Source: Breoghania sp.
GTDB lineage: Bacteria > Pseudomonadota > Alphaproteobacteria > Rhizobiales > Stappiaceae
DNA length: 64,000 nucleotides
NCBI RefSeq assembly: GCF_963674635.1
Contig: NZ_OY771475.1
Coordinates: forward strand, 434,001 to 498,000
Direction: 5' to 3'
Positions 26,618 through 36,209 of the stretch are shown here, in pieces. Within the stretch, counting starts at the first letter, position 1; each line of letters begins with the position of its first letter. The notes beneath the pieces were generated by a model. The model worked only from the letters and a program-made list of their open reading frames with translations. It was not told the origin of the DNA and searched no databases. A program made the translations under genes and the position numbers.

Positions 26618-27065
26618 TTTGGGCAGGGGTTTTCGCGTCTTTTGGGGAGGGGCTTCCGCGTCCCGATCGCCTGCGGTGTCGCTGCTCATTCCTGCTCATC
26701 CCTCGGCCAAGGCCATCGCCTTGCTCGCAACTCCCCGGATGCCCCTTCGGGGAAGGCCTGATGTGAAGCAGGCGGTTTGCCGTCAACTTTCACTTTTTTG
26801 ATCATGGAGACGGCGCGAATGCGGGTAAGCCCCATTGCGCATGCCGTTGAGCGGCTTACAATCCTATTAACGTGACCTACATAATGCCCTGTGAAGGTGT
26901 GCTTCTCGGCATCTTTTCGGATCTGGGCCGGGTGCGCTTCGGGTGTTCCATCTGCCGCCGATGTGAGGCGTGAGGTGATCCCTGGGACGGCCTTGGGTGG
27001 TTTGGATGTCGGGATGGTGTGCCTGTCGAGGGGCGATCCGCCCGCTAATGAGGCGAAGTCCCGCG

Positions 27066-27335
27066 TCAATGATGGTGCGATAGCACGGTGTCGCTCGGGC
27101 TCCGGCCCGATCGGTTGACAGGCATGTATCCAGCCTGCTCCGTTTCCGCCTGCGTCTTCGGGCCAGGGGCTTGCCAAAGGGCGATCGCGAACGAAATGAG
27201 AGCGGGAACGAAGCCGACAGTGAAGACGAAAGCGACAGTGAAGACGCGATCGAGCATGAATGCGACGCCGAATACCGGGCCGAATACAGGGCCAAATACG
27301 GGAACGGCGTCGGGACTGAACGGGGGACCGGGCAT
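27066..27335 (-). CDS. Possible small membrane protein, divergent from clpS
   Basis: An 89-codon frame with a hydrophobic stretch ('[24 protein letters not shown]') preceded by a three-fold V-F-G-P repeat and followed by a polar C-terminus. GAGG lies ten bases before ATG 27335. Codon choice looks natural, but the opposite strand is open too and I recognise no family. It may be a real single-span protein or a by-product of repeat DNA. Low confidence. Confidence 0.25.
   Translation of the reverse strand: MPGPPFSPDAVPVFGPVFGPVFGVAFMLDRVFTVAFVFTVGFVPALISFAIALWQAPGPKTQAETEQAGYMPVNRSGRSPSDTVLSHHH
27211..27303 (+). repeat. Short tandem repeats upstream of clpS
   Basis: Two repeat blocks: an 18-bp unit (core GCGACAGTGAAGACG) twice at 27211-27246, and a 12-bp unit (CCGAATAC-GGG type) three times at 27268-27303. 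Unit lengths are multiples of three, so reading frames stay open on both strands. Confidence 0.8.
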
Positions 27336-27486
27336 GAGGACGGTGCCTCAGTTGGGTGAGGGCCATCTCGCGGCGGGGTCGAGCGATGCTGCCGGGGGTG
27401 GATGTGTTTCGAGCCCAGAGGCGGCAAGCGATGGTGTCGTGGACGCTGTCAGGCAGGCATGTTTCGACAGTGCCTTGTCACAGGTC

Positions 27487-27828
27487 ATGGCGCCGAGAAT
27501 GGCCAAGGATGAAGATGATTCTGGTGATGGCGACATAGGAACCGTTGTCGTCACCAAGACGAAACCGAAGACGAAGCGGCCGAACATGTATCGTGTGCTG
27601 CTTCTGAACGACGATTACACGCCGATGGAATTCGTCGTGCATGTGCTGGAGCGGTTTTTTCAGAAGAACCTGGAAGATGCCACTCGCATCATGTTGCACG
27701 TCCACCATCATGGAGTGGGTGAATGCGGCGTATTCACCTACGAAGTTGCCGAAACGAAGGTGACCCAAGTGATGGACTTTGCGCGGAAGCACCAGCATCC
27801 GCTGCAATGCGTCATGGAGAAGAAATAA
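27487..27828 (+). CDS. clpS: ATP-dependent Clp protease adaptor ClpS
   Basis: About 113 residues. ClpS binds N-degron substrates and delivers them to ClpA. The N-degron pocket and ClpA-contact elements are clear: '[20 protein letters not shown]' region, '[20 protein letters not shown]', and the C-terminal '[12 protein letters not shown]'. The acidic N-terminal tail needed for delivery is present. Alternative starts at 27499 and further upstream exist in the open frame. clpA begins ten bases after the stop, so the two form an operon as in most proteobacteria. Confidence 0.93.
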   Translation: MAPRMAKDEDDSGDGDIGTVVVTKTKPKTKRPNMYRVLLLNDDYTPMEFVVHVLERFFQKNLEDATRIMLHVHHHGVGECGVFTYEVAETKVTQVMDFARKHQHPLQCVMEKK

Positions 27829-27838
27829 GGGGACCCAC

Positions 27839-30259
27839 GTGCCGTCATTCTCCCGGAGCCTGGAAAAAGCACTGCATCAGGCGCTTGCCTATGCAAATGA
27901 CCGCAACCAGGAATACGCGACGCTCGAACACCTGTTGCTCGCGCTGATCGATGATCAGGACGCGGCTGCGGTGATGCGTGCCTGCAACGTCGATCTGGAC
28001 CTGCTGCGGCGCAACCTCATCGAATATGTAGATACCGAGCTTGAGAACCTCGTCCACGATTCCGACGACGATTCCAAGCCCACGGCTGGATTCCAGCGCG
28101 TGATCCAGCGCGCCGTCATCCATGTGCAGTCGTCCGGTCGCGAGGAGGTGACCGGCGCCAATGTGCTGGTGGCGATTTTCGCCGAACGCGAGAGCCATGC
28201 GGCCTATTTCCTGCAGGAGCAGGACATGACCCGCTACGATGCGGTCAATTACATCTCGCACGGCATCGCCAAGCGCTCAGGCTCATCCGAGCACCGTCCG
28301 GTGCGCGGCGCGGACGAGGAGGCTGCGACCGTGGAGGATCAAGAGACGCCGAAAAAGAAGACGGATGCCCTGGAGGCCTATTGCGTCAATCTCAACGAGA
28401 AGGCGCGTGGCGGCAAGATCGATCCGCTCATCGGGCGGGCGAAGGAAATCCAGCGCACCATTCAGGTCCTGTGCCGTCGCCAGAAGAACAATCCGCTCTT
28501 TGTGGGCGATCCGGGCGTGGGCAAGACGGCCATTGCGGAAGGTCTTGCGCTTCGCATCGTCAATGGCGACGTGCCAGAAGTGTTGAGCGAATCCACGATC
28601 TTCTCGCTCGACATGGGCTCGCTTCTGGCGGGGACGCGTTATCGCGGCGATTTCGAAGAACGGCTGAAACAGGTCGTGAAGGAGATCGAGGATTATCCCG
28701 GCGCCATCATGTTCATCGATGAAATCCATACGGTGATTGGTGCCGGCGCGACCTCGGGCGGGGCGATGGACGCCTCCAATCTGCTGAAGCCTGCTCTTGC
28801 GTCGGGGGCCATCCGGTGCGTCGGATCCACGACCTACAAGGAGTACCGACAGTTCTTCGAGAAGGACCGTGCACTTGTGCGCCGGTTCCAGAAGATCGAC
28901 GTGAACGAGCCGTCGGTGAGTGACGCGATCGAGATCCTGAAGGGGCTCAAGCCCTATTTCGAGACCTATCACAAGGTTCGCTACACCAACGACGCCATCA
29001 AGACGGCGGTGGAGTTGTCGGCCCGCTACATTTCCGACCGCAAGCTGCCGGACAAGGCGATCGATGTGATCGACGAGACCGGGGCCTCGCAGATGCTGCT
29101 GCCGGAATCCCGTCGTCGCAAGACCATCGGGGTGAAGGAGATCGAATCCACCATCGCCACGATGGCGCGCATTCCGCCAAAGACTGTGTCGCGGGACGAC
29201 GCGGAGATGCTCTCAGGCCTTTCCGCATCGCTCAAGCGGGTCGTCTACGGGCAGGATACGGCGATCGATGCGCTGTCGTCGGCCATCAAGCTGGCGCGTG
29301 CGGGCCTTCGCGAGCCGGAAAAGCCCATCGGGTCCTATCTCTTCTCTGGCCCGACCGGCGTCGGCAAGACAGAGGTTGCCCGTCAGCTTGCCTCCTCGCT
29401 GGGGGTGGAGCTGATCCGTTTCGACATGTCGGAATATATGGAGCGGCACACGGTCTCGCGTTTGATCGGTGCGCCTCCGGGCTATGTCGGCTTCGATCAG
29501 GGCGGTCTTCTGACTGATGGCGTCGACCAGAACCCGCATTGCGTGCTTCTGCTTGACGAGATCGAGAAGGCGCATCCGGACCTGTTCAACATCCTGTTGC
29601 AGGTGATGGACCACGGCAAACTGACCGATCACAACGGCAAGACGGTCGATTTCCGCAATGTGATCCTGATCATGACCACGAATGCGGGCGCATCCGATAT
29701 GGCCAAGGAGGCCATCGGGTTTGCGCGCACGAAGCGGGAAGGCGACGACAAGGAAGCGATCAACCGGCTGTTCACGCCGGAATTCCGCAATCGCCTGGAT
29801 GCGATCATCCCCTTCGGCAATCTGCCGATGGAAGTCGTCTACCAGATCGTCAACAAGTTCGTCATGCAGCTTGAGGCCCAGCTGGCCGATCGCGGCGTGA
29901 CGTTCGAACTGACCGACGAGGCCGTGAAGTGGCTGGCGGATAATGGCTATGACCAGCAGATGGGCGCGCGCCCGCTGGCCCGCGTCATCCAGGAGAACAT
30001 CAAGCGGCCCTTGGCCGATGAGGTTCTATTCGGCAAGCTCAAAAAGGGCGGAACGGTGAAGGTCTCGGTGGAGACACCGGAAGGTGGCAAGCCCGGCCTT
30101 ATCCTTGAATCCATCGAGGACGCGCCGGTTCAGCCCAAGAAGCCATCCGCTCCGAAGAAGAAAAAGCCTGCTGCCAAGGCCAAGGTTTCCGCCAAGGCCT
30201 CCGGTTCGGATGAGGGCAAGAAGCGCTCCCTGGTCCCGAAGGTTCCGCTTGCCGACTGA
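27839..30259 (+). CDS. clpA: ATP-dependent Clp protease ATP-binding subunit ClpA
   Basis: 806 residues. Clp_N repeat domain (1-140), first AAA+ module with Walker A GDPGVGKT near residue 223, second with GPTGVGKT near 504, and a C-terminal ClpB_D2-small domain. ClpA unfolds substrates and threads them into ClpP. Start is GTG 27839 with AAGGGGA just upstream; residues then begin as in other ClpA proteins. An unusual Lys/Ala/Pro-rich tail of about 45 residues follows the conserved core. It is co-transcribed with clpS. A terminator follows. Confidence 0.95.
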   Translation: MPSFSRSLEKALHQALAYANDRNQEYATLEHLLLALIDDQDAAAVMRACNVDLDLLRRNLIEYVDTELENLVHDSDDDSKPTAGFQRVIQRAVIHVQSSGREEVTGANVLVAIFAERESHAAYFLQEQDMTRYDAVNYISHGIAKRSGSSEHRPVRGADEEAATVEDQETPKKKTDALEAYCVNLNEKARGGKIDPLIGRAKEIQRTIQVLCRRQKNNPLFVGDPGVGKTAIAEGLALRIVNGDVPEVLSESTIFSLDMGSLLAGTRYRGDFEERLKQVVKEIEDYPGAIMFIDEIHTVIGAGATSGGAMDASNLLKPALASGAIRCVGSTTYKEYRQFFEKDRALVRRFQKIDVNEPSVSDAIEILKGLKPYFETYHKVRYTNDAIKTAVELSARYISDRKLPDKAIDVIDETGASQMLLPESRRRKTIGVKEIESTIATMARIPPKTVSRDDAEMLSGLSASLKRVVYGQDTAIDALSSAIKLARAGLREPEKPIGSYLFSGPTGVGKTEVARQLASSLGVELIRFDMSEYMERHTVSRLIGAPPGYVGFDQGGLLTDGVDQNPHCVLLLDEIEKAHPDLFNILLQVMDHGKLTDHNGKTVDFRNVILIMTTNAGASDMAKEAIGFARTKREGDDKEAINRLFTPEFRNRLDAIIPFGNLPMEVVYQIVNKFVMQLEAQLADRGVTFELTDEAVKWLADNGYDQQMGARPLARVIQENIKRPLADEVLFGKLKKGGTVKVSVETPEGGKPGLILESIEDAPVQPKKPSAPKKKKPAAKAKVSAKASGSDEGKKRSLVPKVPLAD

Positions 30260-30280
30260 TCGGCATGCGCGTTGAAAGCG

Positions 30281-30316
30281 AAAAGGCCGGCTTCCACACG
30301 GAGGTCGGCCTTTTTT
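30281..30316 (+). terminator. Intrinsic terminator after clpA
   Basis: Arms AAAAGGCCG (30281-30289) and CGGCCTTTT (30306-30314) with an inner partly paired loop, followed by a T-run to 30316. Confidence 0.88.
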
Positions 30317-30497
30317 ATGCGCATGCGGGGGCGCCCCTTCAGACGGAACCTTTTGCCCGGGCTGTGTCGCCGGTAATGAAGTGAAGGGTGTGGGGCGACC
30401 GCGCGCGCAAAAGTGACCTAAGGTATGTGCTTGCCGCATGGCAGCGCGATGTTGTCATGCAGGTGGCGGGCTGACGCAGCGGATTTAGATTGTTAGG

Positions 30498-31292
30498 GTG
30501 TGCGTCCTGCATTTTAAAATTTCCAAATGGAATCGCCCCTTGTCCGTTTCTGATGACGCCGGAAATCCGGAATCACATCTTCCTGCTCGTGTCTGGTTTT
30601 TTCGCGGGGCGCGCGCGATCGTGTCTCTGCCAGCGGTCATCCTGACGGCTGCCTTTGTCGGTTACGCGGGTCTGGCGCGCGAAAGCGGTCTTTCGCTTGG
30701 CGAGACGCTGATGCTGACCGGGCTTGTCTGGGCGCTGCCCTCCATTGTGGTGATGACGGGCGCGCTCACCTCGGGCATGGGGCTCATTCCCGCCGCCATC
30801 GCCGTGGCGCTTGCTTCGGTGCGGCTCATGCCGATGACCGTGGCGCTGGTGCCGATCCTGCGTGAGGAAGATGGGAAGACCCCGCGCTGGAAACTCTTTG
30901 TCGCCTCGCATTTCGTGGCGGTGACGGCCTGGGTCTATGCCATGATCCATCTGCCGCATATTCCTAGATCCGGGCGATTGCCGTTCTTTGTCGGCTTTGG
31001 CGGCACGATCTCCACTTTCGTCTTCTGCATGACGGCGGTGTCCTATCTGATGGTGGGGGCGATGCCCAAGCCGCTGACGGCGGCGCTGTTCCTGCTGACC
31101 CCGGTCTATTTCCTGTGTTCGCTTTGGGGCGCTTCGCGGCTTTCGGCTGAAAAATCGGCGATGATCGCGGGGCTGGTGCTTGGGCCAATTTTCCATATCT
31201 ACCTGCCCGGGCTCGACCTTCTGTGGACCGGTCTTCTCGGCGGAACGCTTGCCTATGCGGGCACGCGCCTTGCCCGGGCGGTGCGCTCATGA
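30498..31292 (+). CDS. azlC: AzlC-type branched-chain amino acid exporter, large subunit
   Basis: 264 residues, about seven to eight membrane helices. AzlC proteins (also YgaZ) export leucine, isoleucine, valine or azaleucine with a small AzlD partner. Fold markers include 'VGYAGLARESGLSLGETL' and the long central hydrophobic region. Start is uncertain: GTG 30498 has no good ribosome-binding site; TTG 30540 has GGAA about seven bases upstream. The stop overlaps the start of the azlD-like gene (ATGA), which couples their translation. Confidence 0.85.
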   Translation: MCVLHFKISKWNRPLSVSDDAGNPESHLPARVWFFRGARAIVSLPAVILTAAFVGYAGLARESGLSLGETLMLTGLVWALPSIVVMTGALTSGMGLIPAAIAVALASVRLMPMTVALVPILREEDGKTPRWKLFVASHFVAVTAWVYAMIHLPHIPRSGRLPFFVGFGGTISTFVFCMTAVSYLMVGAMPKPLTAALFLLTPVYFLCSLWGASRLSAEKSAMIAGLVLGPIFHIYLPGLDLLWTGLLGGTLAYAGTRLARAVRS

Positions 31293-31639
31293 GCGCGGCG
31301 GCGGAAGCGTGGTGGTGGCCCTATGTGATGATCATTGTCGCGGGGTGGCTGGCGACGGATATCTGGCGCTGGATCGGGGTGATGGTTTCCGGGCGCCTGC
31401 GCGAGGACAGCGAGATCCTCGGTTGGGTCAAGGCCGTGGCGACCGCGCTGGTGGCGGGTGTGATCGCCCGTCTGATCCTGTTTCCAAGCGGGGCGCTGGC
31501 GGAAGCGCCGATGTGGCTGCGTGTGGCGGCGGCGCTTGCGGGCTTTGTTGCCTTTCTGGGGGCGGGGCAACGCCTGATCTTCGGCGTGGTGAGCGCGGAA
31601 GTCGTGCTGATCGGCGGTTGGCTGGCGCTTGGGCTCTAG
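31289..31639 (+). CDS. azlD: AzlD-type branched-chain amino acid exporter, small subunit
   Basis: 116 residues with three to four membrane helices. The AzlD partner completes the exporter formed with AzlC. ATG 31289 overlaps the azlC stop codon by four bases, strong evidence of co-translation. Typical 'VAGVIARLILFPSGALAEAPMWLRV' helix pair in the middle. The name rests on membrane topology and context, because AzlD sequences vary. Confidence 0.82.
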   Translation: MSAAAEAWWWPYVMIIVAGWLATDIWRWIGVMVSGRLREDSEILGWVKAVATALVAGVIARLILFPSGALAEAPMWLRVAAALAGFVAFLGAGQRLIFGVVSAEVVLIGGWLALGL

Positions 31640-31721
31640 CTTCGCTTGATCCGGGGAGGGGCCGCAGGCGCGCGGTTCGCGCGCCTGTTTTCGCGGTCAC
31701 CCTTCCGGTTGGAGTTTCTGG

Positions 31722-32150
31722 TCAGGCGAGCGCGCGGCGGATCTGCTCTGCCTGTGAGGCGAGCGTGTCCTGGTCGCCCATTTCGCCGGTGTGCGGGCGC
31801 AGGCTGACGCCGGCGAAACGCGGGATCACGTGAAAGTGGGTGTGGAAGACGGCTTGTCCGCCCGCTTCTTCGGAAAACTGCTGGATGGTGCACCCATCGG
31901 CTTCAAAGGCGGCGACCGCGGCGCGAGCCAGCTTCTGGACGCTTTGAATCAGGGCGGTCAGATCATTGGTGGCAATATCGTAGATGTTGCGGGACGGGGC
32001 TTTGGGGATCACCAGAACGTGGCCGTCGCCGCGTGGCATGACATCCATGAAGGCCAGGGTGGTCTCGTCCTCATAGACCTTGTGGCACGGCAATTCGCCA
32101 CGAAGGATCTTGGCGAAGACATTCTGGTCGTCATACTCGGGCGTGGTCAT
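31722..32150 (-). CDS. HIT family nucleotide hydrolase
   Basis: 142 residues. The histidine triad motif is intact in 'HTHFHVIPR' (H-x-H-x-H). 'ILRGELPCHKVYEDE' and 'PRGDGHVLVIPKAP' are the other family blocks. HIT/HINT proteins hydrolyse nucleoside phosphoramidates or dinucleotides; the specific substrate is not known. Cytoplasmic. It lies downstream of a minus-strand set of genes but after a 183-base gap. Confidence 0.9.
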   Translation of the reverse strand: MTTPEYDDQNVFAKILRGELPCHKVYEDETTLAFMDVMPRGDGHVLVIPKAPSRNIYDIATNDLTALIQSVQKLARAAVAAFEADGCTIQQFSEEAGGQAVFHTHFHVIPRFAGVSLRPHTGEMGDQDTLASQAEQIRRALA

Positions 32151-32333
32151 GGAGTCGCGTTCCCTTCCTGTTGATGCTGCTTGTCTGTCTATATCCGATA
32201 TCGACCGGATACAAAACGCGACTTGAGCCCTAAGGCCTGCTTCGAGGTCGGGGTGAACACGCTCACAATCCGATTCAACGGGGCCGTTTTCACGAGTCGC
32301 GCCAGTGCCTTGGCGTGCCCTGTGAATCCGGTC

Positions 32334-33713
32334 TCATCGGTGTTTGTAGGGGGCGTGCTCGTTGAGCAGTTCCTGTTCTTCGGCGACCGCACGGCGTTCG
32401 TCTTCCAGAAAATCCTCCACCGCATGGCGCAGGCCCGCATGCGCGATCCAGTGGGCGGACCAGGTGGTGTGGGCAAGGTAGCCGCGCGCCAGCTTGTGCG
32501 CCCCCTGTGCGCCTGCTTCGACGCGCGAAAGGCCATGGCGGATCGCGTAGTCGATGGCCTGATGATAGCAGACCTCGAAATGCAGGAAGGGGTGGTCCTC
32601 GGTGCAACCCCAGTAGCGGCCATAGAGCGTGTCGGAGCCGATCATGTTGAGGGCGCCCGCAATGTAGCGCCCCTCGCGTTTGGCCATGACCAGAAGGACC
32701 CGCTCCCCGAGCCTCTCGCCCAGTAATGAGAAGAAGGTGCGGTTCAGGTAAGGGCGACCCCATTTGCGCGAACCGGTGTCCATGTAGAAGGCGTAGAAGG
32801 CGTCCCAATGATCTTCGGTGATCGCGTCGCCAGTCAGCCACTCGATGGTGATCTCGCCTTCCTGAAGTGCCTCACGCCGTTCCCGCTTCACCGCCTTGCG
32901 CTTGCGCGACGACAGCGAGGACAGGAAGTCGTCGAAGCTTGCGTAGTCGCGATTGACCCAGTGGAATTGGCGGTCGGTTCTCAGGAGGAAATTTTCACGT
33001 TCCAGAAGGCGCGCTTCGGCCTTGGTCAGGAAAGTGAGGTGCACCGACGATGTGCCGAGTTGCGCACACAGTTCATGGAGCCCGGCAGCCAGAATCCTGC
33101 GTCCGGTCTCAATGTCGAGATCGGGGCTCACCAACAGGCGTCGGCCGGTCGCGGGCGTGAAGGGCACGCTCACTTGGAGCTTGGGATAGTAGCGTCCGCC
33201 CGCGCGCTCAAAGGCATCCGCCCAGCCGTAATCGAAGACATATTCCCCTTGCGAGTGCGATTTCACATAGCAGGGGCAGGTGGCCAGCGGTGTGCCTGCG
33301 CTGTCCTCAAGAACCAGGTGTCGAGGCATCCATCCGGTGCGGGCGCTCACGCAACCCGCATCTTCGAGTGTGCGTAGAAATGCGTGTGAAATGAATGGGT
33401 TAAAGGCGGTTTCTTCAGGGTCTGATTCCGCTTCCTGATGTGCTGATTCAAGCGGTGTGGGGGCGCTTCCCGCCGCTTCACGTGTCGAGTCACCTGCCTT
33501 GCAATCCGATTCATCCAGGTCGCTCAAAGTCCCTGTGGGACTTGTGATTTTTGATCCTGAGGCTGTGCGGTCGGGGGCTGCTTCATGTGTTGATTCAAGT
33601 CGGCCGCCCTCGTGGAGGGTCCAGTGCGGGTTTGCCATTCGGTCCCAGCTCGCGGCGGATATGTCGCCGAGCGTGGAGAGCACACGGATGATGTGTTCGG
33701 GTTTTTCGGTCAT
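32334..33713 (-). CDS. FemAB/GNAT-like acyltransferase (DUF482) with an inserted repeat linker
   Basis: 459 residues. The core from about 104 on matches peptidoglycan/peptide acyltransferases of the DUF482 type: 'NPFISHAFLRTLEDAG', 'DYGWADAFERAGGRYYPKLQVSVPFTPA', 'GRYWGCTED' and 'HFEVCYHQAIDYAI'. Between residues about 32 and 104 lies an acidic low-complexity stretch of about 70 residues, with repeats ESTHEAA, DSTREAA and ESAHQEA, which is not usual in this family. ATG 33713 starts the conserved part; the longer open frame upstream is not supported. The substrate is unknown. Confidence 0.8.
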   Translation of the reverse strand: MTEKPEHIIRVLSTLGDISAASWDRMANPHWTLHEGGRLESTHEAAPDRTASGSKITSPTGTLSDLDESDCKAGDSTREAAGSAPTPLESAHQEAESDPEETAFNPFISHAFLRTLEDAGCVSARTGWMPRHLVLEDSAGTPLATCPCYVKSHSQGEYVFDYGWADAFERAGGRYYPKLQVSVPFTPATGRRLLVSPDLDIETGRRILAAGLHELCAQLGTSSVHLTFLTKAEARLLERENFLLRTDRQFHWVNRDYASFDDFLSSLSSRKRKAVKRERREALQEGEITIEWLTGDAITEDHWDAFYAFYMDTGSRKWGRPYLNRTFFSLLGERLGERVLLVMAKREGRYIAGALNMIGSDTLYGRYWGCTEDHPFLHFEVCYHQAIDYAIRHGLSRVEAGAQGAHKLARGYLAHTTWSAHWIAHAGLRHAVEDFLEDERRAVAEEQELLNEHAPYKHR

Positions 33714-33829
33714 CGCTCGCCGGTTCGCGGGTGGGTTGCCTGATAGATCTAGTGTGCCTTGCGCGCAGGTCCATGCGAAGGCGGTCCTTACACGGATCCT
33801 CCCTGTCGTTTTAACAGGGGCGAGGCTTG

Positions 33830-34588
33830 TCAGATCCGGCTCGGATCGAAGCCTTCGAACACGATCTGATCGGCGTATCGGGCCGCGGCAGCGCGGTCGT
33901 TGGCGGTGCGCACGGTCCAGGTGATCACCGGCACACGGAAGACAGTCTTGAAGAACCACACCGCGGGGGCGGGGAGCGATCGGATGCCGTAGGAAATGAA
34001 ATCGGGGCGGGTGCGCGGCCAGTGCAGCAGGTTGCGCAGGATGAACCGCTCCATCAGGCCGAAGCGGCGATAGTCGGCCCCGGACGTGTCTTCCGCGATG
34101 ATGCCGCGTGGCAGAGCCGGAGCAAGGCTGCGGATATTGGCGAGCATTTCCGGATCGAAGGTCTTGAGCGCCACCGGCCCGTCATAGCTTGCGAGCCTTG
34201 CGGCGACGGTCTCCACGAAGGCGCGCTGGCCGTCGCGGGCATTGAGCGACTTCATCTCGATGATCAGCGGCACACGGCCTGCCACCATCTCCAGAAGCGC
34301 GTCGAGATCCCACAGCGTGTCGGTGCCGTCGCGCATGGGAATGGAGGTGAGTTCGGAAAGCGGACGGGACCGCACAGGCCCCGTCTCGCATGTCAATCTG
34401 TCCAGATCATTGTCGTGAAAGACAAGGGCGCCTTGCTCCGCGGTTTCCTGAAGATCGACCTCTATGGCGAAGCCGCGCTCGAGAGCTGCGGCCACGGCCG
34501 AGGGCGAATTCTCGATGCGCCCGGCGGAGGCTTCGTGGAAGCCGCGATGGGCGATCGGGGTCGCTGTGAGCCACTCGGGTGCGGGCAT
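33830..34588 (-). CDS. Glycerophosphodiester phosphodiesterase
   Basis: 252 residues, TIM barrel. GDPD signatures are visible: 'AHRGFHE', 'IENS', 'EVDLQ' and 'HDNDLDRLTCETG'. It hydrolyses glycerophosphodiesters from phospholipid turnover to glycerol-3-phosphate and an alcohol. No signal peptide, so cytoplasmic. Starts at ATG 34588, 29 bases after the ridA stop, in a probable operon with ridA upstream. A C-terminal segment 'VITWTVRTANDRAAAARYADQIVFEGFDPSRI' completes the barrel in split form. Confidence 0.88.
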   Translation of the reverse strand: MPAPEWLTATPIAHRGFHEASAGRIENSPSAVAAALERGFAIEVDLQETAEQGALVFHDNDLDRLTCETGPVRSRPLSELTSIPMRDGTDTLWDLDALLEMVAGRVPLIIEMKSLNARDGQRAFVETVAARLASYDGPVALKTFDPEMLANIRSLAPALPRGIIAEDTSGADYRRFGLMERFILRNLLHWPRTRPDFISYGIRSLPAPAVWFFKTVFRVPVITWTVRTANDRAAAARYADQIVFEGFDPSRI

Positions 34589-34617
34589 GGCGCTGTGTCT
34601 CCGGATGGGCCGCGGGA

Positions 34618-35082
34618 TCAGGCCAGTTCGAAGATCGCCTCGATTTCCACGGCGACGCCGAAGGGCAGGGCCGCAACGCCAACGGCGGAGCGGGCGTGGC
34701 GTCCCTTTTCGCCCAGAGCTTCGACCATGAAGTCCGAAGCGCCGTTGACCACTTTCGGCTGATCGCCGAAATCGGCGGTGGAGTTGACGAAGGCGGTGAG
34801 TTTCACCAAGCGCGCGATGCGTTCCAGATCGCCGGTCGCGGCCTTGGCCTGCGCCAGCAGATTGATCGCGCAAAGACGCGCGGCCTTCTGGCCGTCTTCC
34901 ACGGACATGGTCTCGCCACAACGACCCTGAAATTTCAGCCCCTCGGAATCAGACGGGAGCTGGCCGGACACGTAGAGGTGCAGGCCGCTGACCACATAGG
35001 GAACGTAGTTGGCGGCGGGGGCTGCGGGGCTTGGCAAGGTGACGCCGAGTTCGGCAAGCTTGGATTCGATGGTGCCGGTCAT
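34618..35082 (-). CDS. RidA family (YjgF/UK114) enamine/imine deaminase-like protein
   Basis: 154 residues. RidA proteins hydrolyse reactive enamines and imines made by PLP enzymes, such as 2-aminoacrylate. Blocks 'YVSGQLPSDSEG' and 'KLTAFVNSTADF' and the C-terminal 'RSAVGVAALPFGVAVEIEAIFEL' region identify it. It is longer than the minimal RidA, nearer the Rid4-7 types, and its exact activity is unclear. ATG 35082 has GGAG eight bases upstream. Followed by the GDPD gene. Confidence 0.87.
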   Translation of the reverse strand: MTGTIESKLAELGVTLPSPAAPAANYVPYVVSGLHLYVSGQLPSDSEGLKFQGRCGETMSVEDGQKAARLCAINLLAQAKAATGDLERIARLVKLTAFVNSTADFGDQPKVVNGASDFMVEALGEKGRHARSAVGVAALPFGVAVEIEAIFELA

Positions 35083-35293
35083 GAGAAAGACTCCGGTCAG
35101 AGGGGGGAGGGGAAAAGTGCGGGGAGATTGGCCCAATTCGGGGCTGGCGGCAACTGCCAAGCCTCGCGTCTTTTCAGTGCGTTCAAAGTAGCGCATGGTG
35201 GTTTCGCCCGGTTTTGTCCGGGTTGGTGCAGACAAGACGACCGGCTCAGCCTTTGGCGATGGGACCGGCGCGTCCGTTTCGAAAGGTCGTCCG

Positions 35294-36199
35294 GTGCGGC
35301 AACTCGGTCTTCGTTTTTCGCGAATCTCTTCTTCTGGCGCGATGATCGCCGCGCTGGCGGGCGGCCTTGTCGCGGCGCCTGTCGCCGTTTCTGCACAGGA
35401 GACCGCCGATCTCGTGCCGCATCGCGCCGTCTACGATCTCTCGCTGGATCACGCATCGGATCGCGCAGGGATCTCCGGTGTTGATGGGCGCATCGTCTAC
35501 GATATCAGCGGCTCGCGGTGCGAGGGATACACCTCCACCTTTCGTCTGGTGATGCGCATTTTCGATACCCAGGGCAAATCACAGCTCTCCGACCTGCAAA
35601 GCTCCGCTTTCGAGCTGGACGGAGAATACAATTTCACCGTTCGCACCTTCGCAAATGGTGCCCCCATCGAGGACACGCTCGGCGTGGCGGTTCATGGGGA
35701 AGACAGCATCGAGGTCACACTGAAACGACCGGAAGAGGAGGCCGTCTCCATCGAAGGCAAGGCGCTTTTCCCGACAGAACACACGTCCGCAATCCTGGCC
35801 ACCGCGCGCGCCGGTGAGCATCTTCTGCAGGCCAGCGCCTTTGACGGTTCGGAGGATGGCAAGGTCTCTTTCCCGACGCTCACCGTGATCGGTGCGCCCA
35901 TCAAGGAGCCGGCGCAGGACAAGGCGGCGGGTGATCCGGGGGAACAGAACGCGCGCGCCATGGATGATCCGGCGGAGGTCGCCAAGATCGATGGAAAGCG
36001 CGCCTGGCCGGTGACCGTCAGCTATTACAGTGCCAACACGCGCATGGAAGAAAGCGAGCCGGAGTACCAGGTTTCGTTCATGCTCTATGAGAACGGCATC
36101 ACCCGTCGGCTGCGGATGGATTACGGGGAATTTGCCGTGGCCGGGGCGTTGAAAAGCCTCGAGCTTCACGATCCGGCACCGGCGTGCCCGACGGACTAG
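35294..36199 (+). CDS. eipB: Cell envelope integrity protein EipB (DUF1849)
   Basis: 301 residues. Signal peptide (about 1-35), then a beta-spiral DUF1849 domain starting 'VPHRAVYDLSLD'. EipB in Brucella is a periplasmic protein needed for envelope integrity, with a disulfide between two conserved cysteines; here Cys76 ('SRCEGYT') and Cys298 ('PAPACPTD') match. GTG 35294 has AAAGG seven bases upstream; an in-frame ATG at 35342 would shorten the signal peptide. It ends ten bases from the convergent dinB. Confidence 0.87.
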   Translation: MRQLGLRFSRISSSGAMIAALAGGLVAAPVAVSAQETADLVPHRAVYDLSLDHASDRAGISGVDGRIVYDISGSRCEGYTSTFRLVMRIFDTQGKSQLSDLQSSAFELDGEYNFTVRTFANGAPIEDTLGVAVHGEDSIEVTLKRPEEEAVSIEGKALFPTEHTSAILATARAGEHLLQASAFDGSEDGKVSFPTLTVIGAPIKEPAQDKAAGDPGEQNARAMDDPAEVAKIDGKRAWPVTVSYYSANTRMEESEPEYQVSFMLYENGITRRLRMDYGEFAVAGALKSLELHDPAPACPTD

Positions 36200-36209
36200 G
36201 GCTGCGCTC

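Larger units (their letters stand above)
26618..27486. other. Long region before clpS without a confident gene
   Basis: No gene with recognisable homology. The plus frame of clpS stays open upstream to 27088, and the minus strand has an open frame at 27066-27335; both read through the same short tandem repeats at 27211-27303. The rest has no clear ORF or hairpin. I start clpS at 27487 because homology begins shortly after; a longer N-terminus cannot be excluded. Confidence 0.4.
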
